A stretch of 64,000 nucleotides of DNA from contig NW_006499973.1 in NCBI RefSeq assembly GCF_000471905.2, forward strand, positions 1,625,875 to 1,689,874, read 5' to 3'. Of this stretch, positions 44,460 to 56,110 are shown piece by piece (position 1 is the first letter of the stretch; the number at the start of each line of letters is the position of its first letter). Under the pieces are notes generated by a model that was given only the letters and a program-made list of their open reading frames with translations, made no database searches and was not told where the DNA came from. This DNA is from Amborella trichopoda. Its lineage: Eukaryota > Streptophyta > Magnoliopsida > Amborellales > Amborellaceae. The position numbers and the translations under genes are program-made.

Positions 44460-44900
44460 ACCCTCTTTTGGTCTACCCAGCCGGACTAGGTTTCACCTTG
44501 GTCCGAACTTAGGCCCCCTTTCGGTTCGAGCTGAAGGCTCGTCCCTAGTTCACCTTTGATCTAGTCCAGGTCTATACCTGGTCTGATCATCAAAATTCTC
44601 TGGGTCCAAATTCAGGCTTAAACCCAACCTAGCCCAGGTCCGAACCAGGTTCACACCCTGATCCGATCCTAGGCCCTTTTTGGTTCGAGCTAGGGGCTCG
44701 TGCCTAAACCAACTTTGATCCAGTCTGGGTACATACTCGGTTTGATTATCACAACCCTCTAGGTCCAAGCCTAGGCTTGCACCCAGCTCAGTTCAGGTCC
44801 GAAACCAGGCTCACACTCAGGTACAAACCTAGACCCGACTCTTGGTCCGAGCAGAGACGCATACCTATCTAGTCTAGATCTCAGCTCTAGCATAGGTCTT
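44460..44900 (+). repeat. About 160-bp tandem repeat, three degenerate units
   Basis: GGTTCGAGCT and its variants start at 44,523, 44,682 and 44,843 (159 and 161 bp apart). Units share CTAGTCCAGGTC-, GATYATCA- and GGTCCRA-type strings. The array merges on the right into a CTAG-rich stretch. Non-coding. Confidence 0.75.
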
Positions 44901-45332
44901 AGCATAGAGTTGCCTCTAGAGCTAGACTAGGCTTACCCTAATTCAGGGTTTAAACTAAAACCCATTGAGTCTAGATTCCAGTTTAGTCTTAGCCTACGTC
45001 TTAGTTAAAGTTTTTCCCCTAGAGTCAACCTAGGTCTGCCTTAAGTTGTTGAGTCTAGGCTTACCTAAGTTTAGAATCTAGAACCCCACGAAAGGAAATC
45101 ACCATGTCGGTCACTCAAGGCTACTATGATGATTGTTCCACGGTGACTCTAAGCTTAACCTGCCCAAACCTAAGAGCCAGTATGCCGCGATCCTTTGAGA
45201 TTATCGGCAAAACTCAAGTCAATCCATTATTCAACGACCAGGTGTTCAATTAGAGGCAGAATCCCAAGGGTCCACTCTTAATCTTGAAATCTGTGTGACT
45301 TGAAAAGTCAGCTCCGCTCGAAAAACTTTGAA
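44901..45332. other. Spacer before the 45-kb leader
   Basis: CTAG- and GTCTAG-rich sequence continuing from the tandem repeat, then unique sequence. No frame with similarity. Probably leader or LTR of the Tat-like element B. Confidence 0.4.
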
Positions 45333-45813
45333 TAGTCAGGGGGTCCGACCTGGTGTCGTCCTACAAGGACTTTCAGGCAACCAAAGTAGGAGCCAAGCAA
45401 GGGAAGAAGTTTAGGCAGTGTCAAATGCCAATTCCGATAACTCGAGCCGAGATAAACCCGGGGCACAACGATCTTAAAATCAAGACCCTTCTAGGTCTAG
45501 GGAATCTAACCCAACCTCGAGCCACCATACTACAGCTCATGTTGTCCTGAACACTGTACGAAGAAGAGGTGTCAATCTAGACCGACCTTAGGCGAGATCG
45601 ACGTCCAAGCTGCCCTTAAAAGTTTTGTTGACCTAGGTTACACTGTTCATGCCCCAGCTCACGGGTCGATCCCAAACTAACTTAATGGTATAGGTCAACC
45701 CCCAGCACAACTGAGTCATCCAATTCCTCAATCGGTCCCTTTAGTTCATCCGGTCAAACCGACTGTGAAATTTCCACAACCGGTAGTGACACCTATGGGT
45801 TAGTACTCCCCCG
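45333..45813 (+). repeat. Leader of Tat-like element B (second copy at 63,306)
   Basis: From TAGTCAGGGGGTCCGAC onward this matches 63,306-63,800 in the same orientation, offset 17,973 bp. Shared marks include CAACCAAAGTAGGAGCC and AATCTAACCCAACCTC. It directly precedes gag, so it is element leader and gag start rather than LTR. Confidence 0.8.
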
Positions 45814-46930
45814 GTGACTACGGCTCATCAATCTCAGGCCCATGCAGGCCAACATATACCCCAAATCTCGAGTTATCAGTCTACGCTTGGCAACCCATCG
45901 ACCGGTGGGCCTACTGTCATGCCAAAAACCCAACAAGAAGGCACCACAAAAGCAATGCATGATATGCTTGTAAGAATGGGCATGCATGAAATTGTACCCT
46001 CGAAGGCTTATGTTCATGGGACCCTTGGAGGCATGGAAGACCTTCCCTTGGGATTTGTCATCCCATAATTTAGAAACAAGTTCAATGGGAAGAGCAACCC
46101 AGATACTCATGTCAATGTGTACTTTCTCTCCATTCGAGCTTTATGAGACAAGCCTAATTAGTTGAAGGCCCTATTTTCTCAAACACTGACCAAGGGGGCC
46201 TTGAACTGGCATCGGAGAATAATGTCCACTCAACCACATATCAATTCAGATGAAATGTTCAATCTATTTGTCTCTCACTACCGCAGGTCAACACCAAGAT
46301 CTATCTCCCTGGGTAAGCTCAGTGCAACGAAACAAAACCCAGGAGAATCCTTCGAGGATTTCATTGGTTGATTTCATGAGGGGGCGATGTGGGTCATAAA
46401 ATGTTCACTTACGGACCCAGCCAAAATCTCCATGCCTTAGAGAATGCCGCCCCTGAATACAAGACCTTCTTTAGCCAAGGTCTTATCCCCTACTCATTCG
46501 ACTCCATGATTGAGCGGGTGAAGCGACATGAAAGGGCTAGTTCCTCAGCACTAGGCCCAACAATAAACCGATAACAACTCCCCAAAATAAGAATAAAAAC
46601 AATAACAAGGGGAATGCTTTCGGTCAGGTTAACGAGATTGTCGCTAATGGACCGCTTAAGGGTCAGCCACTCAGCACAACAATTGGAACCAAAACTGAAG
46701 AGGTCAACCTAGAGCCAATGCTCAAAATAATAACCAAAGGTAAGAGAATAATTTCACCCCTCTCAAAGACCCATTAGAAAAAGTGCTGGAATTACTCCTG
46801 GCTAGAAATATGGTTTATCTCCTGCCACCATCTGAACCATCATTTCAAGTCACGGATAAGAGAAAGTGGTGCAAATGGCATCAAAACCATGCTCATGATA
46901 CGAAAAACTGCTGTTTTTCAAACTGGTTAT
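45814..46930 (+). pseudogene. Tat-like element B, gag
   Basis: Gag in several broken frames. 45,814-46,068 holds the N-terminal linker. 46,060-46,371 has the capsid: NWHRRIM, FVSHYRR, and GESFEDFIG. A further piece follows at 46,389-46,574. A knuckle-like KWCKWHQNHAHDTKNC near 46,870-46,915 binds nucleic acid in this lineage. Stops at 46,069, 46,142 and 46,158 and a frame change near 46,375 interrupt it. Confidence 0.85.
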
Positions 46931-47109
46931 TCAAGGGTTAATCAATAGGGGAGACATCACTGTCGCACCTAAAAATCAATCTGTCGAAGAACCTAATCAA
47001 AAGATGGGTATCTTCACAACCCCTCTCCCGAAAAATATGGTCACAACGATTGAAAAGCTGGGAGCTCAAGACAACTCAAAAGAGAACGTGATCATTCACA
47101 TGATTGAGA

Positions 47110-48152
47110 GAGGAGATCATTCGAGTTAATTCATATTTGCTTATGGTCATCACTCTCAAGAGCCCGAAGAAGATATTTTGAGCCTTCTAAGAGGAAACCC
47201 TTCACCTCCAAAGCTCGATAATCTTCCCAAATGGGACCAATTTGGTGAAGATGATATGCTAGAAATCGATATGGTCAGAACCAATGAACAGGTGTCATCT
47301 CCCGAACAAGTGGCCAACACCCTGAAATTTCCCATTACTCTCACTAGGGCTGACCCTGTCGAGCTTCAGACTGACGAGGTTGATTACCTAGTCCGAAGAG
47401 GCCGAGTGTTTAAACCCATTCAATTGATGGCCGATACTCTCAATGAAAGAATGGGAGACACCTCAAAAGCTAGACAACCAGCAAGGGTCGCAGATCACGA
47501 ATTCAAGGATCGGCAACCCCCTACGATTTACCGGCTCATCTCAAGAAGATCCAAGCTTAGATCTCCATCTTGGAGCTACTCGCCAATTGACCAACACATA
47601 GAGCCCTGATAAAAAAGGTCCTCGCCAAGACACATTCCGATCAACACACAGTCGGATGAGTTGTGCAAAATGATCAACCAACTAATGGCACCAACGCCAA
47701 TCGTGTTCACGGGCGATGACATCTCAACCAGCTTCAACCACTTTCATGTCCAACCTCTACACATCACCGTTTTCATGCAAGGATATGAAATACAAAGAGT
47801 GCTTGTTGATAATGGGGCATCCTTAAACATATGCCCTATGAAAACAATGAAGCAGATAGGCAAAACCCTGAATGAATTCGAGCCATGTCAACTAATTATC
47901 GCTACATACGACGAGACCAAGAGGCAAGCTAAAGGCATACTGCTGCTCACACTCAAGATCGACCTTATTGTCCAAGTGATAAAGTTTTATGTCTTGAACA
48001 TAAAACCTTCATTCAACATGCTGCTAAGAAGACCGTGGCAGCATGAAAACCTTGTGGTCGTCTCTACACTCCATGAATGCATCAAATTTCTGACTAAAAA
48101 TGGCGTTGCAAAGGTATGTGTTGAACCCCTTCTTTTCTCAATCCTAGTATAG
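47110..48152 (+). pseudogene. Tat-like element B, protease
   Basis: A linker frame (47,178-47,609) precedes the retropepsin at 47,661-48,152 with RVLVDNGASLNICP, where the lineage uses D-N-G instead of D-S-G, and SFNMLLRRPWQHENLVVVS (usually LLGRPW). Open for 163 codons. The G-to-R change in the LLGRPW motif may disable it. Confidence 0.85.
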
Positions 48153-49370
48153 GTAATGGGAAGCTAGCTGTAGGGGTTGAGCTTGGAGAAATCCCACTCA
48201 CTTCCTTCGAGCAAACCAATTGTGCCACCTTACGCCTAGAGGCCGGCGACCCTGTTCGCCAATCTTGCAAACTTTCGCATCGATGGATGACATTATACAA
48301 TGTCAACATCGATACAGCTTTGGGTCTCTCGAGGTTTGGCACATGCTCTTCTCCCAAGGCTTCCAACCTGGTCAAGGCTTGGGAAGTCAAGGGCAAGGCG
48401 TAACAAAGGCAATCTCTGAATCACCCCAAGCCAATATTGAAAATGGGGATCGAAGTGGTCTTGGGTGTTCTCTCACCTTATTGCAAAGCTAGATGAAGCC
48501 TTCATGCATCCTGGCTTTGTATCTGAAGGCATTCAAAGCCTCGATCCTCTCGAGGCCCATCCTTCAAAATGACCAAATGTTATCCTTGATTCCCCAATGG
48601 TCGAGAATTGCTTTTTTGAACCACAGCACACACAAGAATTGGGGCTTGAAGACCTTTTTGCTGACCTAGATTTGAAAGTATGCATAATTGGCTCTAACAC
48701 AGCCACATGCTCATCCACGGATACAATCCTTGGAACGAAATTGATCGATCACTCCTCTATCTCGAGAATCACTGGATGCATACCAGCAACACCTTCAGGT
48801 CTCGGTGCCAAAAAATGGATAGGCGCAAGGTTGCGACATAATCACCCTGCACGTCCAGTCCCCAACATATCTCTCGCGAGTTGCATAAGGGACACCTCTT
48901 GCAATATTTCAAAAATCGAGGAAAAATTCAAAACATGATAAAATTGATAATAATGAAAAAGAATTTTCAAACATGGCGATGACTCAAGATAGCCCAATAA
49001 TGGTGCATAATACCCAAGACAACTAATTGGATTAAGAGAACCAAGAGTCTGAAAAATCCCTCAACTTGAAGAACTCACTTCCCATGTTGAGCAATTCAAG
49101 AAGAGGTTCGATGGTGACCCAACGGCTATCATTGAATGGACGATCGACGCAAACCTAGGAACTGAGAAGGGCCTATGGTTAACCACGATCGGAACCTCCC
49201 TATCTCCGGAGGGGCTAGAAAATATGATTTCCTTTCTCAAGGAATATCATGATGTCTTCGCCTGATCATACGATAATATGCATGGGTTAGATCCCACATT
49301 GGTGCAACATCACCTAATATTCAACGAAGGAGCAAAGCCTGTAAGGTAGAAACTCTAATGTCAAAAGACC
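48153..49370 (+). pseudogene. Tat-like element B, protease-to-RT linker
   Basis: Coding-like but shifted frames between protease and RT. Short open pieces at 48,220-48,492 and 48,597-48,938 are out of phase with each other. No catalytic domain. Linkers of this length are normal in the Tat lineage. Confidence 0.6.
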
Positions 49371-50092
49371 CACCTTGAGCTCAAAATCAAAGAAGAAATC
49401 GATAAACTGCTCAAGGCAAAGTTCATTACCCCTGTCGATTACTCAGAATGGTTGGACAACATAGTGGTCGTACCCAAGAAAGACGGGAGGATTCGAGTGT
49501 GTATCGACTACCGAGACCTCAATAAGGCATGCCCAAAGGACAATTTTCCATTACCAAACATAGATGCCTTGATTGACAACACTGCGAGGCACGAGTTGTG
49601 TTCATTCATGGACAGCTTCTCAGGCTACAATCAGATCCTTATGGCCGAAGAAGACCAAACTAATACTTCATTCATAACTCAATGGGGAACTTACTGCTAC
49701 AAAGTCATGCCCTTTGGCCTCAAAAATGCAAGGGCAACTTATCAAAGGGCAATGACCAACATCTTCCATGACTTGATGCACACCATCATGGAAGACTATC
49801 TCAACGACATTCTGGTAAAGTCGAAGGCCAGGTCTGATCAAGTCACCAACTTGAGAATCATTTTCGAAAGACTGTGGAAACATCAACTCAAATTCAATCC
49901 ATAGAAATGTGCCTTTGGAGGTGAATCCGGAAAATTACTAGGCTTTATAGTATGCTAAAGGGGCATTGAGGTGGACCCATTCAAAATACGAGCCATTACT
50001 GAAATTCCCCCTCCCCGGAACATCAGATAAATCTATGGGCTTCAAGGTCGAATACAAGCCATAAGGAATTTTATTTCACATCTAGCAGACAA
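49371..50092 (+). pseudogene. Tat-like element B, reverse transcriptase
   Basis: Open frame 49,452-49,904 shows VVVPKKDGRIRVCIDYRDLN, MDSFSGYNQI, CYKVMPFGLKNA and, in place of the YVDD box, DYLNDILVKS: the first catalytic Asp of the box is Asn. Stops at 49,904 and later cut the thumb. Some tail sequence up to 50,092 is recognisable (KCAFGGESGKLLGF). Inactive. Confidence 0.92.
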
Positions 50093-51267
50093 GTGCCGTT
50101 CAATAGGCTTCTTAAGAAAGATACCCCATTCATATGGGACAATGAATGCCAAGAGGCCCCCGAAAAAATTAAGGAGAACCTCACCAAACCACCCATCCTT
50201 AGTCCTTCAAGTCCAGATAAACCCCTATTCCTATACATAGCTGTGAAAGACATGACCATGGGGGCAATGTTAGGACAATACGACGACCATGAAAAAGAAC
50301 AAACGATATACTACATCAGCAAAACCATGGTCGACTATAAGACAAGATACACAGATGTGGATAAGCATTGCTTAACATTTGTGTGGTCCATGTAGAAGTT
50401 AAGACATTATGTCTTATCTCATACAGTCAATCTCATCTCAAAAATTGACCCACTCAAGTACCTATTGGAGAGACCAATCCTTAACGGACATCTGACGAAG
50501 TGGAGAATGCTATTGAGCGAGTTCGAAATCGAATATATTACTAAAAAAGTGATTAAAGGGCAAGCCATTGCTGACCACTTGGTTGAACACACACTGCCAG
50601 ATAACACTCTAGTAAACATGAATCTCCCTGATGAGAACTTCTTCATAATCGAGGAATCAATTTGGGAGCTATACTTTGACAGTGCAAGGAAAGAATACGG
50701 GTCGGGTAAATGACTCATATTATGCTCCCCTGAGAAGATTTTAATGCCAACGACCATCAGATTGAATTTTCTATGTACCAATAACATTGCTGAATATGAA
50801 GCCTTGATAGCAGTCCTCGAGAACGTTATGCGAATGAAAATCTAGGAAATACGAGTGATTGGTGACTCCTTACTTGTCATAAACCAAGTTCAAGGGAATT
50901 GGAAGGTGAAAGAAGAAAAGCTCAAACCCTATTAAGAAAAGGCGGAAAAGATGATCCCATGTTTAAGAATATCACCTTTCAGCACGTACATAGGGAAAAT
51001 AATCAGTTCGTCGACACCCTTGCAACCCTTGCTTTTATGGTTGATATTCTTCCAAAAATCACCATGCTGCCATTCTACATCAGGAATAAACATGTTCCTT
51101 CCCCACCAAGGATCAAAGAAGAAATAAAGCAAGAAAATGAGAACGACGGGGAAGTGTCTCTCGTGGCTTCAGATGCCCTAGTTAAAGTAAAACCATGGTT
51201 CCACGATGTTTTGTCCTTGTTGAAAGATGGTTTATACCTTGAAGGAGCCACCAAAAAGGATAAATAA
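50093..51267 (+). pseudogene. Tat-like element B, two RNase H domains
   Basis: 50,093-50,395 has the first RNase H with PLFLYIAVKD and IYYISKTMVDYKTRYT. 50,465-50,930 has HLTKWRMLLSEFEIEY and the second RNase H: LYFDSARKEYGSG, then, after a stop, NIAEYEALIA. This double domain is diagnostic of Tat. A linker (50,899-51,267) leads to integrase. At least four stops. Confidence 0.88.
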
Positions 51268-52443
51268 GTCCTTCAAAGGTTTTTTGTGGGATTCTTAATA
51301 AGAGGTGATCTTCTGTTCAAGAAGTCCTTCGATGGAATCATTTTATGGTGTCTCGATCAGTTAAAAATCGACCAAGTACTGATTGAGTTACTCAATGAAG
51401 AAGGTAATTCTTGGGTAGCCGCCTTAACTTAGAAAATCAGGCGTCAAGGATATTGCTGGCCTACCATGGCTAAATATTGTTGGAAGTTCGTTAAGAGGTG
51501 TCCCAAATGTCAACTTTATGGATACCTCATCCATGCACCGTCCGTACCACTCAATTCAACACTGCCCGTATGGTCCTTTGCCATGTGGGGTCTTGATATC
51601 ATCGGAATGATCTCATCAAAAGTTTCAAAAGGCCACCATTTCATATTAATGGCTACATAGTACTTCACAAATTGGGTAGAGGCCACATCATTTGTCAAAA
51701 TTGAAGGACAACATGTTGCCCGTTTCATAAAGAACAACATTGTATTCAGATTCGATGTTCCTAAGTTAATCATTATTTACAATGGATCCAACTTCAAAAA
51801 TGAAAAGGTCACTAAGGTGTGTAAAAAGTTTGGGATAATGCAAAAATTCTTCACACTTTACTACCCTCAAGGAAACAGACAAGCAAAGGCCACGAACAAA
51901 GGACTTCTCAGGGTTATAGATAGAATAATAGAAGGTGGCAGAGATTGGCATGAAAAGTTAAACGAGGTGCTATGGGCCTACCAGACTACTGAGAAGACTC
52001 CTACTGGCATGACCCCATATTCATTGGTCTATGGTATGGAAGCAGTGCTACCCCTTGAAGTTGAGATACCATCTCTCCAAGTTCTTATTCACAAAAATGC
52101 AGATGAGGAACAACAAATCGAAGCATGAATCACTGCCCTCGTTGCTTTGGATGAAAGATGACTATGAGCCACACAAAATATCTTTTCTTACAAGCGTAGA
52201 ATCGAGAGGCCCTACTAAAGAAAAGTTGTTCCTCGACAGTTCAGAGAAGGGGACATGGTATTCAAGAAAACCTTCCACACTCCTGTAAATCCACACCCTT
52301 TAGGCAAGTTCAAACCTAATTGGGAGGGGCCATTCTTGGTTACCCGAGTGCATGTAGGAAATTCTTATAAGATAAAAAATCAGGAGGGGTACGAACTCAA
52401 CGACCCCATTAATGCAATGTATCTTAGAAAATACTACTCGTAA
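51268..52443 (+). pseudogene. Tat-like element B, integrase
   Basis: Zinc part: KRCPKCQLYGYLIHAP. Core: WGLDIIGMISS keeps the first Asp; the second motif reads IIIYNGSNF where Asp is expected before Asn; the third reads QAKATNKGLL where Glu is expected (Lys instead). Two of three catalytic acids are lost. C-terminus at 52,255-52,443 has GKFKPNWEGPFLV and NAMYLRKYY. Several stops. Confidence 0.92.
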
Positions 52444-53599
52444 CGGGCTCAAAACGTGGTAAAAGCTTGAAAAGGCATCACAAAGAAAAACAAAAAAAAA
52501 AAACCGAGAAAAAATGGATGTGGTGAAAACCTGAAGAGTCATCACGGGAAAAAAGAATAAAAAAATCTCCAAGAAGGAGCTTCCGATTCAAAAGTACAAA
52601 CAATTACTTGCAAGTTCCAACAATATTGCACAAGCAGACCTTGAGAATGAAGACTCCTACAAAACCCTGTAGGTTCCCATCAGAACTAACTCATAAATAT
52701 GTGGGAGGGTGACATGAATGGAAAACCAAATTGACTTCGATGAATCCTGGAAGAATGTCGATACCTCTCCAAGATGGAAGCCCAACAAGAATCCAGAGAA
52801 CTCTTCATGGACCCGCGAAGCACAGGATAAAAGCTCTAAAGGAAAACTTTGAGAGTTTTGAGTTCTCATGATCCCACAAGGAAATACTTTCATCATCTTT
52901 GGGTAAAACATAATAAAGAAAATGACCACCAAAGGGGCCACATGTGGAAAAACTGTAAGGCCTGTCCCTTTTGGAATTGCTTTTTCCATTTAATTGTTAA
53001 AATCGTTCATTTCCAAAACCTCTTTAGAAAGGACTTCCTCAATCACTACAAGAGGTTAAACTTTTAGTCGATCTGGCCTCGCTCTCGAAGTCAACTTCCT
53101 ATGCCTATTATGAAGGATTGAAACTAGTCAGGCACTCCATGGTTGTATGAGTATAACTACCAACTACCACATATCGGAGATGGGTGAACCTCGCCAATGA
53201 CGATATTGGCTAGTCTCAGAGCATTTTTCTCTCTACTGGATCCCCTGAGGCAAACTGAGGCAAGCACATCTCTCTGTGTGTGTACGATGAATCAATAGCT
53301 GGAATATCGAGACAAAAACCCTACAACTAGGGGACTAAATGTGTAGGAATTCAGTTTGAAAAGTGTGTGCAAAGAAAGTATTCTATTATGCTTCGATGAA
53401 TCAAATATACACGTACAGATGATCAAGAACCCCCCAACAGGAGCAGCAAAAAAAAAACGAAAAAAAAGGAAGGGATTCCACATTCCCAGAGGACCAATCA
53501 AACTGTGAAATAAAATTCTGAATGTCTCAAAATTCCGATTTTATTCATCCATTGAAAATGGGCTTATTACATGCACTTACGCAATCAACTTTGGTTGCG
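52444..53599 (+). other. 3' region of element B
   Basis: Non-coding sequence after integrase. Polypurine-like tracts occur at 52,490-52,570 and 53,450-53,475 (AAAAAAAGGAAGGGA), the sort of tract that primes plus-strand synthesis just before the 3' LTR. An LTR start was not fixed. Confidence 0.45.
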
Positions 53600-53925
53600 A
53601 ATGGTTAGATGCCTCGATCTCACCCTCTGAATCTAGATGATCGGGCAACACACGTCTCAGGTTTCAGGGAGACCCGGGACTTTTGAGATCACTCTCTCGG
53701 GAACCTTGCTCGGGTGCAAGGGCAGGTGGACCAACCGATGAGAGAGGAATTTAAGGTGGGTTCGGGACTTACTCGGGCTGGCTCGCATGGGCACCCTCTT
53801 AGATCATGAAGAAAGCCCCCCAATAATAAAACTAGCTCAGAATTGCCTCCCTTGGCATGTATTCTCATGTTTTCTTCAATCCCACACATATGGAAAATGT
53901 TATAAGATGGGTGGGTCAACAGACC
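53600..53925 (+). repeat. 3'-end repeat of Tat-like elements, + copy
   Basis: Its reverse complement matches 57,800-58,150. Shared strings include CCTCGATCTC, TGAGATCACTCTCTCGG or variants, GGCTGGCTCGCATGG and GGCTTTCTTCATGA (reverse). Each copy lies downstream of the integrase of its own element, so it is probably part of their 3' LTRs or 3' UTRs. Confidence 0.7.
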
Positions 53926-54439
53926 TCACCTTGCCTTTTTGGTGAACATATACGGGCGTACACATTCAAAAAAAATGAGAGAAGAAAGATGAGGGAGAAA
54001 AGAATTTGACTAGGTAGGGAGATCAGCACAGTGACTAAGCTGGTAGGTAATTGACCTGGCGTGGCAGTAAAACGGGCTCGACAACTCAGATCGGCTCAAC
54101 AAAATTACTATTAGATGAAAGTATCAATACTGACTAGCTAGACACGACGATTAGTCTGTTGTTGCGATAAAGTAGGAGCAATAACTTTGACTGGCATAAC
54201 AATATTACGACTAAACGACATGACTACCATGGAAGGCTTATCTCGACCCCTTTTAATCAAACGAAAGAATAATAGAAAAGATAAAGATCATATAGAGAGA
54301 ATAAGAAGTAAGATAAGAGAAGAAGAAGATAATAGAAAGAATAGGAGAAAGAGAAGGAAGGGAGAAGAAGAGCGTGAGAGAGGTTAAAAGGAAAAGAAGA
54401 GTTAAAGACAGACATAGACAACAATGGGAGAAGGAAGGA
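53926..54439. other. Spacer with purine-rich stretch
   Basis: No supported gene. 54,260-54,390 is strongly purine-rich (AGAAGAAGATAATAGAAAG). Possibly the continuation of the LTR of element B. Confidence 0.4.
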
Positions 54440-55185
54440 GAAAACTCAAACGGTGATGGCTTTCGCTGGTTGTGTCATGGAGAGAGAAGAGAGAGAAAGA
54501 GCATAGGCAGTAATGAGCTTCCATCAGTTTGATAGAAGCGAGAGAAAAAAGGAACACAGACAGCGAGATGTAGCGCCGTCTGTGATTGAAGAGAAAGAGA
54601 AGAGAGGGAACACAAGTGGCAATAGGCTAGTGCCGGCTGTGTCGAGAGAAGAGGCACTAGAAGACACAGGTGGTGCTAAGCCTTCGTCGACTCTGTTAGA
54701 TAAAGAAGAGAAAGAGGACACATGCGGCACTAAGCATCGCCGAAGCGAAGAGATAGAACATAGGTGGCACTAGGCATCACTGGCTGTGTTAGAAGAAGAG
54801 GGGAGATCGGAGATAGGCAGTGTTAGGCATCACCGGCTATGTTAGAAGAAGAGAAGAGAGAGGACACATGCAGTGCTAGGTATCACCAGCTGTGTTAGAA
54901 GAAGAGGAGGGAGAGGACACAAGCGGTGCTAGGCATCACCGGCTATATTAGAAGAAGAGGAGGGAGAGGACACATACAATGCTAAACATAGTCAGCGGTG
55001 TTAGAAGAAGTGGAGCGAGAGGACATAGGCGGTGCTAGGCATCACCGATTGTGTTAAAAGAAGAGGAGGGAGAGGACACAGGCAGCGCTAGGCATCGTCG
55101 ACCGTGTTAGAATAAGAGGAGGGAGAAGATACAGGCGGCGCTAGGCATCGCTAGTTGTGTTGGAAGAAGAGGAGAGATAGAGATG
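54440..55185 (+). repeat. 53-bp minisatellite
   Basis: Regular period of 53 bp (GGACAC at 54,915 and 54,968), with about 12 units. Each has GGTGCTAGGCATCACC or a variant, then TGTGTTAGAAGAAGAGG. Right-hand units are the most alike; left-hand units are degenerate. Open frames in it are only compositional. Confidence 0.88.
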
Positions 55186-55390
55186 AGAAGGAGAGAGAAA
55201 AAGAGATAAAGATGAGAAGAAGACAGAGAGATATAGATGAGAAGAAGAAAGAGAAAGAGATAAAGATGATAAAATAGATGAGAGAAAGAGGTGAGGAGAG
55301 AGAAAGGGGGGAGGAGAGAGAAAGAGGGGAGGAGAGAGAAAGTTACCTTATCAAGAGATACCAGCCCTTTTCTTCTCTCTCCTCTCTCTC
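55186..55390 (+). repeat. GA-rich simple repeat
   Basis: Continuous AGAGATAAAGATGAGAAGAA-type sequence following the minisatellite. Opposite strand gives a Leu/Ser-rich frame of no meaning. Confidence 0.85.
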
Positions 55391-55402
55391 TAATCATAGA
55401 TA

Positions 55403-56110
55403 GCCTCAGACCTTACGCACAAAATGCAATTGGATTCATGTCGATCTAATATACGAGGGTCATGATTTTGCTATCGGAGTGAGGCATGCTGCTGCTGAAT
55501 TTTTTTCATGGATTAGCAACTTATGGCTAGTTTTTCTCCCTGCTCGAGCATCGTCACAAGGCATACCACATATCAAAATACTCGTCTCTACGAGACAAAC
55601 ACGCTCACAAAAATTGAGCGTGATTCGACTCAGATCGAGTGAAATGTAAGCCCCGAAAGTCACTGCCCATGATTGTAAAAACAACCACCTTTAATGGTGT
55701 CTTGGTGCAGGGTGGTCTTACAGGAATAGTGTGCGGCCTACTCCTTTTCGGTATTTTACCCATAACTTTGCCCTGGAGTACCCCATTAAGTCGAAACGTG
55801 ACTCAGAAGGGTTTTCAACCGTGACGGCTCCAATGGTGGTGGTCCCATAATAATTTGACACATAAAAAATATAGTTCTAGTTATAGGGTCCATTTTAGGG
55901 TGCAAGAGGCCAATTTTTCCTAAATTGTTTCTTTGTTCTTTAAACATGTATGATTGCGATGAAACTTGACAAGTGGTCTTTTTTAGTGCTTATGAAGATC
56001 TTGACCAGTTCTAGGGAAATTATGAGACTGTCGAGATTTCCATTGTTTTGTCAGGCTTTATTGACCTGCTTCCTCTTTATTCCACATCAGGGACCAAGGT
56101 GCTGAAAAAT
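55403..56110 (+). repeat. Dispersed repeat, copy 2 (shared with 38.8 kb)
   Basis: Same orientation as 38,828-39,545. The match ends near GGTGCTGAAAAATG; after this the two loci diverge. The 16.6-kb spacing and different flanks indicate two independent insertions rather than one duplicated block. Confidence 0.75.

Noticed and set aside
55107-55397. 96-codon minus frame rich in Leu, Ser and Phe
   Set aside because: Translation of a GA simple repeat.
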